Virus record (IMG/VR): IMGVR_UViG_3300031885_000091
Span: 1-27,282 of that record
DNA from: a virus
DNA length: 27,282 nt
Direction: 5' to 3' (one strand)
Of this stretch, positions 22,979-27,248 are shown piece after piece. The stretch's first letter is position 1. Each line of letters begins with the position of its first letter. The position numbers and the translations under genes are program-made. A model generated the notes under the pieces. That model ran no database searches. It was not told the origin of the DNA and was given only the letters and a program-made list of their open reading frames with translations.

Positions 22979-23195
22979 TCCAGACGTTTTAAACATCGAA
23001 GGATTTAACATAAAGAAACGTTTATGTCTAGGATGTCTAGAATGGTTTCTCAGTACTTGGGCAGGACACCGTTTTTGTGAAGACTGCAAACAAAAACAAA
23101 AAAGTGGCATTGACCTAGAAAGTTATCGAGAAAGATTAGAAGATGAAAAAAGAAATAAGAAATCTTCTTCCAAGAATCTTGAAGCAATGAAATGA
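22944..23195 (+). CDS. Zinc-ribbon protein
   Basis: 83 aa. Two CxxC pairs 13 residues apart (C28/C31 and C45/C48) in LCLGCLEWFLSTWAGHRFCEDC form a likely zinc ribbon, a pattern seen in small phage proteins (CxxC ... STW.GHR.C..C). The Lys-rich, helical C-terminus (YRERLEDEKRNKKSSSK) suits nucleic-acid or protein binding. ATG preceded by GGGAGGGG inside the previous gene. Likely a regulatory or DNA-binding accessory; target unknown. Confidence 0.6.
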   Translation: MPRKAKPKLVVNPDVLNIEGFNIKKRLCLGCLEWFLSTWAGHRFCEDCKQKQKSGIDLESYRERLEDEKRNKKSSSKNLEAMK

Positions 23196-23202
23196 GGAAA
23201 TT

Positions 23203-23496
23203 ATGTTACCACTAATTCTTGCAACTATGTTAATTTCTGACCCAATCCCAATGGACAAGGCCGCTCACTTTGGGGTGAGCTACGCCCTAACTCATTCTTG
23301 CCAGGTAATTACCAAGAAGGTCTTTAATTCTTCTAAATTAAAAAGCACCCTATTATGCGCAGGGGCTACCTTAGCAGTCGGAGCTTTAAAAGAAGTGGCC
23401 GACGCCCAAAAAGGGGCTACGGATATGAAGAATGATTTTTTAGCTGACGCGGCAGGAGTTGGATTCGCCATAACTATAATCACCATTGATTGGTAA
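23203..23496 (+). CDS. YfiM/DUF2279-like membrane-associated protein
   Basis: 97 aa. DKAAHFGVSYALTHSC (18-33) and GALKEVADAQKGATDMKNDFLADAAG (60-85) carry conserved features of the YfiM-like (VanZ-related) group: DKxxHF and the acidic ExxDxxxxxxDxxxDxxAD pattern. N-terminal and C-terminal stretches are hydrophobic (PLILATMLI; VGFAITIITIDW), so it probably sits at the inner or outer membrane. The function of YfiM-type proteins in phages is not established. Overlaps the preceding operon only by close spacing. Confidence 0.65.
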   Translation: MLPLILATMLISDPIPMDKAAHFGVSYALTHSCQVITKKVFNSSKLKSTLLCAGATLAVGALKEVADAQKGATDMKNDFLADAAGVGFAITIITIDW

Positions 23497-23503
23497 GGGA
23501 TTT

Positions 23504-23803
23504 ATGAAGATATACAAATACAATCTCCCCTCTACCCCTGTAGGGAAAATTGGAGTCTTAATGCCCCAAGGAGCCGTACCGCTAAAGCTTGGTTGGCAAA
23601 GAGATCGGGCCAACTTTTCCATTACCAGTCTTTGTGTGTGGGCTCTAGTAAATCCCAATGCTATAGTAGCAGATAAGCAATTTTATATCTGTACGACTGG
23701 AGATGAAGTACCTCAATGGAAGAATGAGAATAGTCCTTGGAAATATCTAGATACTGCCATGAATAATGATGGTCAATACATTCTCCACGTATTCTTCTCA
23801 TGA
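23504..23803 (+). CDS. DUF7352-like small phage protein
   Basis: 99 aa; ATG 23504 is chosen over 23486 because AAGGGA lies 5-6 bases upstream and the family starts MK-IYKYxL. KIYKYNLPSTPVGKIGVLMPQGA, then LCVWALVNPNA, FYICTTGDEVPQW and the final YILHVFFS fit this family. The proteins are widespread in phages and of unknown role. The sequence is largely beta. It overlaps the next gene by ATGA (23800-23803). Confidence 0.7.
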   Translation: MKIYKYNLPSTPVGKIGVLMPQGAVPLKLGWQRDRANFSITSLCVWALVNPNAIVADKQFYICTTGDEVPQWKNENSPWKYLDTAMNNDGQYILHVFFS

Positions 23804-24069
23804 ACTCTAAAGAACGATATATTGAATTACGCTGGAAGCTTTTGGAATACAAGCTCATGTATTATTCTCCAGATCGAGTCCACCCTAGTAGGCATGAAGA
23901 ACTTATGATCTCAGACCTAGCCTATGATAGCTATGAACAAGAAATGCTAGCCCTAGATTCTCAATTAGAAATCAATAATGGAAAGATCCTAGATTTTCCT
24001 TTTACTTCTCCTAGTGGGGAGTTAGTGATGCGAAAGCTAGCTATGCCTAGAACCATCCCATCCAAATGA
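23800..24069 (+). CDS. Small protein resembling the N-terminal domain of NAD-dependent DNA ligase
   Basis: 89 aa. Helices with YIELRWKLLEYKLMYYSPDRVHPSRHEELMISDLAYDSYEQEML: YY..D......ISDL.YD...QE.L recalls the Ia domain (NAD-binding) of LigA, where Tyr and Asp residues bind NMN. Only this first domain is present; the adenylation lysine domain is absent. The protein may be a decayed or captured fragment, or may bind NAD-related ligands. Its 3' end overlaps the opposing gene by 23 bp. Confidence 0.55.
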   Translation: MNSKERYIELRWKLLEYKLMYYSPDRVHPSRHEELMISDLAYDSYEQEMLALDSQLEINNGKILDFPFTSPSGELVMRKLAMPRTIPSK

Positions 24070-24250
24070 AAAACCGATAAACTACATGACAAGTAGTAAA
24101 GGCTACTAAGACCTTTAGCGCATCATCCATTACTTCATTGGTGATGGCTAGACGTTTATTAGTGATTTGAAGATCCTTGATTTCAACCTGAAGTTTTCTC
24201 CATTTACGTTGGAAGTTAACCTCCTTTGTGTTGTGGTCTAAGCATTCCAT
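24047..24250 (-). CDS. Coiled-coil small protein with aromatic hydrophobic C-terminus
   Basis: 67 aa. A charged helix at ~8-45 (VNFQRKWRKLQVEIKDLQITNKRLAIT) with heptad-like spacing, followed by a hydrophobic aromatic C-terminus (LKVLVAFTTCHVVYRFFIWMGWF) that may be a membrane segment. TAATG overlap with the upstream coiled-coil gene suggests the two are produced together. Unknown family. Confidence 0.45.
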   Translation of the reverse strand: MECLDHNTKEVNFQRKWRKLQVEIKDLQITNKRLAITNEVMDDALKVLVAFTTCHVVYRFFIWMGWF

Positions 24251-24531
24251 TAGTCCACTTCCTTTCGGAGTTCCGTAACGGTTTTCTGTAATTTTAGATA
24301 ATCTAACCTGCCTAAAGTCTGTAATCCTACATAATGAAGTTGGTTAATGTCCTTGAGATATCCTGCCTTTAAGACTTGGAATTTCTGGAGATTATTCATG
24401 GTTTCCTGAAGGTCTTCCTGGCTAATACTGGATTGGCAGGCCAGAACATGCTGGCGCTTAGTTTTTACATCTTGGAGTCTTTGAGTAAACTCCTTCTTTA
24501 ATCCTAGAATATTAACTTCCAATTTGCCCAT
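24250..24531 (-). CDS. Helical coiled-coil protein with predicted leaderless mRNA
   Basis: 93 aa, all-helical with heptad pattern (LGLKKEFTQRLQDVKTKRQHVLACQSS; LQETMNNLQKFQVL; LDYLKLQKTVTELRKEVD). No signal or membrane segment. Its ATG lies just 6 bases after the -10 of the promoter at 24538-24566, so the RNA start should fall at or within a base or two of the start codon; no ribosome site is present. Function unknown; a scaffold or antirepressor-like partner is conceivable but unsupported. Confidence 0.5.
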   Translation of the reverse strand: MGKLEVNILGLKKEFTQRLQDVKTKRQHVLACQSSISQEDLQETMNNLQKFQVLKAGYLKDINQLHYVGLQTLGRLDYLKLQKTVTELRKEVD

Positions 24532-24537
24532 AATCTC

Positions 24538-24566
24538 AGCGTAACCCGAGAATGAAATCTCGTCAA
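24538..24566 (-). promoter_or_regulatory. Promoter TTGACG-17-TACGCT with leaderless start
   Basis: Minus strand: -35 at 24566-24561, 17 bp, -10 TACGCT at 24543-24538, then GAGATT and ATG at 24531. The spacer contains the inverted repeat CGAGA-ATGAAA-TCTCG (24547-24562), a possible operator. Same TTGAC-N18-TA geometry as the other phage promoters. Confidence 0.5.
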
Positions 24567-24640
24567 GACCCCTCTCTTTATTTTCTTATATAAGGATATA
24601 CTTGGATTTGAAATATGCGATAATCCGCTAAACCTACACA

Positions 24641-24663
24641 TCCTATACCAATTTAGTATAGGA
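24641..24663. other. Perfect 8-bp inverted repeat between minus-strand units
   Basis: TCCTATAC-CAATTTA-GTATAGGA, 8-bp stem and 7-base loop, in the 158-bp gap upstream of the 24250-24531 gene and downstream of the 24690-25223 gene. No clear T-tract follows on either strand, so a protein-binding site or processing hairpin fits better than a terminator. Confidence 0.4.
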
Positions 24664-24689
24664 ACGTTTACCCAAAAATCCACCCAAAA

Positions 24690-25223
24690 TTACCCAAACA
24701 TCTTCTTAACTAACTTATGGCTAGTTCTCCAGTTAGGGGCTTCCCGCTTAGTCCAGGTAGTCTTACTTTCAAAAAGATCCCAGGTTGTATTTAAAAAATC
24801 CCTAAAACCCACCACTGGATCAGTAACCTCCCACTCACCAAAAGGGTTATGGAAGAACAGGTGTGGGCTTTGATAACTCGAATCTACAAACATACGATTA
24901 AAGGACCAGATCTTTATCAACCCTTCTGCAAAATCTGCCAAGAATTTTTCCTTGGGATGGCTTTTCCCGAAGCGATATCTATACTCGTTGCAGAGCCCTT
25001 TAAAGTGGTCTAGAAGCCATTTATAATGTTCTGGATGACCCCTAACCCAAAACGAACACGGATGGTCATAATTCCTTTTTTTAAGGGGTGCTAAATTAGC
25101 GCAAATGGGGTGTAGGGCGTTTGAAAGTAGCTGGGCGATACTAGGGATGGATTTTTTCAGTAGCGCGTCATCTAGGGCCATTGCCGACGCCGTAGGATGA
25201 ATACTAGTGACATAAATGTTCAT
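24690..25223 (-). CDS. Conserved phage protein of unknown function
   Basis: 177 aa. The pattern MNIYVTSIHPTASAMALDDALLKKSIPSIAQLLSNALH, HPCSFWVRGHPEHYKWLLDHF and LCNEYRYRFGKSHPKEK fits a family repeatedly seen in phages (start MxIxVTxxDPxxxAxxLDDxxLxKxxxExxQLLxxA; HPcxxWxRxxxxNYxWLxxxFxxLxxEYxxRyGK). Its function is unknown to me; the absence of a signal peptide suggests a cytoplasmic role. ATG overlaps the preceding stop as ATGA. Three TTTGGGT repeats follow the stop in the minus direction. Confidence 0.7.
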   Translation of the reverse strand: MNIYVTSIHPTASAMALDDALLKKSIPSIAQLLSNALHPICANLAPLKKRNYDHPCSFWVRGHPEHYKWLLDHFKGLCNEYRYRFGKSHPKEKFLADFAEGLIKIWSFNRMFVDSSYQSPHLFFHNPFGEWEVTDPVVGFRDFLNTTWDLFESKTTWTKREAPNWRTSHKLVKKMFG

Positions 25224-25405
25224 TTGAGTAAACCCCTCTTGGTTAAGAGTATTTCCAATTCCAGCCGGGCCAAAAGTCTGGCCGTAGAATCTCCTTGGAA
25301 TAGGGCTAGCGCCTTTTGCTCTAATTCTTCACAGTAATCCAGGATTTCAAAAAGAGGATCTATATCAAAGGTTTTCATCTTGGGGGTATCCTTAGCTTTT
25401 TTCAT
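25220..25405 (-). CDS. Small helical acidic protein
   Basis: 61 aa. MKKAKDTPKM, then an acidic amphipathic helix (DIDPLFEILDYCEELEQKALALFQG) and a second helix (ARLLARLELEILLTKRG). It is coupled at both ends: TAATG with the upstream gene, ATGA with the downstream gene. Helical peptides of this kind in phages can be inhibitors of host enzymes, but nothing in the sequence shows this. No family recognised. Confidence 0.5.
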   Translation of the reverse strand: MKKAKDTPKMKTFDIDPLFEILDYCEELEQKALALFQGDSTARLLARLELEILLTKRGLLK

Positions 25406-25662
25406 TAGTACACATCTCCATTTTCATCTCTTTTTTTGTTCTCGTAAGGACCCACCACTCGGCGTTGGAACTCAGCCTTAGCACCCTCTAGGGCACCTAT
25501 AATGTCATTGATCGTCTGGTAGCACAGTCCCTTTTTATTCATGTACTGGAGGGCCAGTAGGGTAAAAAGATAGTTAAGTTCTCCAGCCGTCTGAGGACAA
25601 TCCTCATGCAAGAAGTAAGATAAGCCTAATCTGGTTCGATCTTCATCCTTGATGTAGGGCAT
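25405..25662 (-). CDS. DUF6899-like phage protein
   Basis: 85 aa from ATG 25662, preceded by GAAGGAGG; the longer frame to 25710 is rejected because that start lies in the promoter. MPYIKDEDR, then GELNYLFTLLALQYMNKKG, YQTINDIIGALEGAKAEFQRRVV and a final YENKKRDENGDVY match a family (DUF6899) common in phages, with MPYI...R, NDIIGALE.AK.EF.RRV..PYE and GDVY as hallmarks. Mechanism unknown. First gene of a three-gene minus unit driven by the promoter at 25682-25710. Confidence 0.85.
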   Translation of the reverse strand: MPYIKDEDRTRLGLSYFLHEDCPQTAGELNYLFTLLALQYMNKKGLCYQTINDIIGALEGAKAEFQRRVVGPYENKKRDENGDVY

Positions 25663-25681
25663 AGAACCTCCTTCAAACTGT

Positions 25682-25710
25682 AGATTACTATGGGACCCAA
25701 AAAATGTCAA
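25682..25710 (-). promoter_or_regulatory. Promoter TTGACA-17-TAATCT with GGGWCCC operator in its spacer
   Basis: Minus strand: -35 TTGACA at 25710-25705, 17 bp, -10 TAATCT at 25687-25682. The GGGWCCC palindrome at 25692-25698 lies entirely between -35 and -10, and a second at 25714-25720 lies just upstream of the -35. A protein on these sites would block RNA polymerase, so repression is the simplest reading. Confidence 0.65.
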
Positions 25711-25720
25711 GATGGGACCC
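25692..25720. promoter_or_regulatory. Pair of GGGWCCC palindromes overlapping the DUF6899 promoter
   Basis: GGGACCC at 25692-25698 and at 25714-25720, 22 bp apart start to start (about two helical turns), in flanks ATGGGACCCA and GATGGGACCCTAG. The second flank recurs exactly at 26237-26249. Probable operators of a phage regulator. Confidence 0.55.
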
Positions 25721-25729
25721 TAGTCTATT

Positions 25730-26137
25730 TTAAGATCGGGTAGAACACCAATGAGCGTGGGTGGTTTTACACTTCTCTGCTCCGCAGTCACACCGAGACA
25801 AAGGTCTAATGACTGCTCCTCCCCAATCTGATCCCCAGGAAGAAGTATCTATTTTCCCTGAAGTAAAAGTAAATTGCTGAGGAGTAGCATTAACAGGACC
25901 CGCGATAACCTGACCGAGTTGTCCATTGTGAGCAGAAGAATTAAGACTATAAAGTGGTTTGAATCCAGATTTAATAAGAGCCTGCTCTACCTTGTTAAAA
26001 ACTTCATCTGGCCGGACATACAGGTCTGCATCACTAATACAGACTTGGGGATGTATGGGATGCCACCAAATCAAAAGATTATTACTATGAGTAAATCCAT
26101 TGAGCTTAATAAAGTCAGTAACTTCATTCGTGGTCAT
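25730..26137 (-). CDS. Unknown protein with C-terminal Cys/His knuckle
   Basis: 135 aa. An N-terminal helix-strand region (TNEVTDFIKLNGFT, NNLLIWWHPIHPQVCISDADLYV) and an acidic middle end in a C-terminal cluster CDCGAEKCKTTHAHWC with four Cys and two His, similar to the CxCGxxK...HxxWC tail of several phage proteins, probably binding zinc. ATG at 26137; the -10 (TAGCTT) ends 10 bases upstream, so the RNA leader is only a few bases. GGGWCCC sites flank it on both sides. Convergent with nothing; downstream of it lies the next minus unit. Confidence 0.6.
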   Translation of the reverse strand: MTTNEVTDFIKLNGFTHSNNLLIWWHPIHPQVCISDADLYVRPDEVFNKVEQALIKSGFKPLYSLNSSAHNGQLGQVIAGPVNATPQQFTFTSGKIDTSSWGSDWGGAVIRPLSRCDCGAEKCKTTHAHWCSTRS

Positions 26138-26147
26138 ATTACCCTAC

Positions 26148-26176
26148 AAGCTACCACAATTAAAAGGGGAGGTCAA
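26148..26176 (-). promoter_or_regulatory. Promoter TTGACC-17-TAGCTT
   Basis: Minus strand: -35 at 26176-26171, 17 bp, -10 TAGCTT at 26153-26148, then 10 bases to the ATG at 26137. RNA start near 26141 leaves a leader of about 4 bases, too short for a Shine-Dalgarno. Three GGGWCCC sites lie 18-70 bp upstream of the -35. Confidence 0.45.
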
Positions 26177-26193
26177 GAGGAGCCCGGCGACGA

Positions 26194-26246
26194 GGGTCCC
26201 TAGAGGTCTTTGGATGGGACCCACAGGGCTGCCGTAGATGGGACCC
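26194..26246. promoter_or_regulatory. Three GGGWCCC palindromes upstream of the 26137 gene
   Basis: GGGTCCC at 26194-26200, GGGACCC at 26216-26222 and 26240-26246, spaced 22 and 24 bp start to start. A further GGGGTCCCC lies at 26349-26357. They are upstream of the -35 of the 26148 promoter, so here they could activate rather than repress, or nucleate binding from neighbouring sites. Confidence 0.5.
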
Positions 26247-26376
26247 TAGAGATATACTCCTGTAGTAAATCAGTATAGAATAGATGGTACCTAAAATTCT
26301 GGGAGTGCGTGCGGGTATATGTCCCTCCGCACTGAGAGAAGAAAATATGGGGTCCCCACGTCAAAATGTTGACACG

Positions 26377-26393
26377 TGCAAGAATCATGCCAG
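26377..26393 (-). promoter_or_regulatory. Sigma-54-like promoter sequence, minus strand (one mismatch)
   Basis: Minus strand CTGGCATGATTCTTGCA matches the sigma-54 (RpoN) consensus YTGGCACGRNNNTTGCW with one mismatch (T for C at position 7). It repeats the 26476-26492 site 99 bp away. RNA start would be near 26366, toward the 26137 gene. Confidence 0.45.
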
Positions 26394-26418
26394 CCCCCGC
26401 CCGTCAGTTTATTGACAC

Positions 26419-26465
26419 TATGCATCTATTGCGTAGGGAGTATTGACATATGCATGTAATGCATA
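26419..26465. repeat. Two TATGCAT-type palindromes behind TTGACA
   Basis: TATGCAT-GTA-ATGCATA at 26449-26465 is a perfect inverted repeat; TATGCAT-CTA-TTGCGTA at 26419-26435 is a diverged copy with two mismatches in the right arm. They are 30 bp apart, and each is preceded by TTGACA. TGCATA half-sites recur at 26699-26704 and 26719-26724. Likely operators or activator sites. Confidence 0.55.
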
Positions 26466-26475
26466 GCTCCCCCCC

Positions 26476-26492
26476 TGCAAGATTCGTGCCAA
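26476..26492 (-). promoter_or_regulatory. Sigma-54-like promoter sequence, minus strand (exact consensus)
   Basis: Minus strand TTGGCACGAATCTTGCA matches YTGGCACGRNNNTTGCW at every position, with GG at -24 and GC at -12. By simple counting, an exact match is expected about 0.002 times by chance in a window of this size. RNA start would be near 26465, at the TATGCAT palindromes. Confidence 0.55.
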
Positions 26493-26569
26493 GTCAATCG
26501 TCAGGGCATTGACGGGCGTTAACTATGGTTGCAAGCGAGCCTTAAGCCCTAGCGCAATAATGGTCCCTA

Positions 26570-26605
26570 TGATATCAACCACTTAGCCTTAACCTCTTGA
26601 TATCA
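26570..26605. repeat. Pair of TGATATCA palindromes
   Basis: TGATATCA at 26570-26577 and 26598-26605, 28 bp apart start to start, both perfect 8-bp palindromes. Similar spacing to the TATGCAT pair suggests paired sites for a second dimeric protein. Confidence 0.4.
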
Positions 26606-26705
26606 CTAGGGCATATATGGTCGCATAGTGCCGCAATACGTCGCAATCCGTTATAATGCGGGGAGCACGAAGTCAATGGTTACGCCTAGTTATCGTGCTG
26701 CATAG

Positions 26706-26722
26706 TTGGCATGCGGCTTGCA
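26706..26722 (+). promoter_or_regulatory. Sigma-54-like promoter sequence, plus strand
   Basis: TTGGCATGCGGCTTGCA keeps the sigma-54 core TGGCA-N6-TTGCA; it differs from YTGGCACGRNNNTTGCW at two positions. RNA start near 26733 would give a 47-base leader containing the GAAGGGAGTCAA ribosome site before the ATG at 26780. Confidence 0.4.
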
Positions 26723-26763
26723 TAACATAGTAGCGTGAATGCAACACGAAAATACGACCACAC

Positions 26764-26775
26764 GAAGGGAGTCAA
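26764..26775 (+). repeat. GAAGGGAGTCAA leader repeat, copy 1
   Basis: The 12-mer GAAGGGAGTCAA is found at 26764-26775, 27017-27028 and 27233-27244. It precedes the start codons at 26780, 27033 and 27249 by 4 bases each. GGGAG is the ribosome binding site; TCAA beyond it is also conserved, so more than translation may be selected. Confidence 0.7.
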
Positions 26776-26779
26776 GACT

Positions 26780-27001
26780 ATGAGTGAAGCACGAAACCTG
26801 AATCAATTAACTGAAAATACAACGAAATCAACCATATACACCGTATTCTATGCATCGAAAATCGGCAAGAGCATGCACGTTGACTCGACGCCGGTATACC
26901 TCGACCAAGCACACCTTGACCACGCAGTAGCGCACCAGAATGCGGTTAAGCTGCAATGGTCTTGCAAGAATCCCCGCATTGTGGTCTTGCTACTTAACTA
27001 G
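26780..27001 (+). CDS. Small unknown protein behind the conserved leader
   Basis: 73 aa; ATG 26780 is supported by GGGAG in the GAAGGGAGTCAA leader and is preferred over the upstream ATG at 26735. Composition: Ser/Thr-rich start, then IYTVFYASKIGKSMHVDSTP and YLDQAHLDHAVAHQNAVKLQW with three His, ending in a hydrophobic IVVLLLN. Codons (ACG, TCG, CTC, CGC) differ from those of the genes to the left. No family recognised; probably an early phage peptide. Confidence 0.6.
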   Translation: MSEARNLNQLTENTTKSTIYTVFYASKIGKSMHVDSTPVYLDQAHLDHAVAHQNAVKLQWSCKNPRIVVLLLN

Positions 27002-27016
27002 GGGCGCAGCGAGCGC

Positions 27017-27028
27017 GAAGGGAGTCAA
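27017..27028 (+). repeat. GAAGGGAGTCAA leader repeat, copy 2
   Basis: Identical to 26764-26775, 4 bases before the ATG at 27033. It lies in the 31-bp gap between two small genes, whose other bases are G+C-rich (GGGCGCAGCGAGCGC). Confidence 0.7.
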
Positions 27029-27032
27029 GGCA

Positions 27033-27227
27033 ATGAATAACCTGAGCATAGCGAAATCACTAGGGGAGCAAGGGAGCGGGCAAGCGTGCTGCTACTCGAA
27101 ACGCTCCCCGCAAGGCATCGTCAGGGCGCTAGGCATGCTCACGACGCTAGGCCTTGACCATGTTTCACTAGGCTTGCTTGCGTCAATCGCTTGCGTGGCC
27201 TTAACGCGTATTTTGGGAGTTAACTAG
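27033..27227 (+). CDS. Small unknown protein with hydrophobic C-terminal segment
   Basis: 64 aa, ATG 27033 behind GGGAG. The N-terminus is polar (NNLSIAKSLGEQGSGQACCYSKRSPQ) with a CC pair; the C-terminal half (IVRALGMLTTLGLDHVSLGLLASIACVALTRIL) is hydrophobic with one to two membrane-type helices. High-GC codons again differ from the left part of the window. No family recognised. Confidence 0.55.
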   Translation: MNNLSIAKSLGEQGSGQACCYSKRSPQGIVRALGMLTTLGLDHVSLGLLASIACVALTRILGVN

Positions 27228-27232
27228 TCAAT

Positions 27233-27244
27233 GAAGGGAGTCAA
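27233..27244 (+). repeat. GAAGGGAGTCAA leader repeat, copy 3
   Basis: Identical to copies 1 and 2 and 4 bases before the ATG at 27249. An imperfect version (GGGAGTTAACTAGTCAATGA) lies just upstream at 27215-27234, covering the end of the previous gene. Confidence 0.65.
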
Positions 27245-27248
27245 TCGA

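Larger units (their letters stand above)
26389..26779. other. 391-bp gene-free control region
   Basis: No convincing gene. It contains two of the three sigma-54-like sequences, with the third overlapping its left edge. It also holds the TATGCAT palindromes (26419-26465), two TGATATCA palindromes (26570-26605), CGCAAT hexamers at 26553, 26632 and 26642 with an inverted one at 26429, and TATAAT at 26652-26657 with no good -35. Many TTGAC or GTCAA words are present. It is dense in paired palindromes, so a regulatory hub or a replication origin with iteron-like repeats are both plausible. Confidence 0.5.

Noticed and set aside
22781-23110. Minus-strand 109-codon frame opposite the zinc-ribbon gene
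   Set aside because: Antisense shadow of two genes with strong ribosome sites.
25874-26203. Plus-strand 109-codon frame opposite the 25730-26137 gene
   Set aside because: Antisense to a better-supported gene that has its own promoter and a Cys/His motif.
26200-26388. Minus-strand 62-codon open frame
   Set aside because: Its ATG lies inside the sigma-54-like site at 26377-26393, no ribosome site precedes it, and the composition looks non-coding.
26443-26471. TTGACA at 26443 as a -35 box
   Set aside because: The hexamer 17 bp downstream is GCTCCC, and the TTGACA is shared by both TATGCAT repeats, so it is better read as part of the repeat.
26652-26657. TATAAT in the control region
   Set aside because: The bases 17 bp upstream (TGCCGC) are not a -35, and no gene follows within a sensible distance; at best a weak promoter.
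26675-26688. Mini frame ATG GTT ACG CCT TAG behind GGGGAG
   Set aside because: Four codons with no supporting context; could be a leader peptide but cannot be told from chance.
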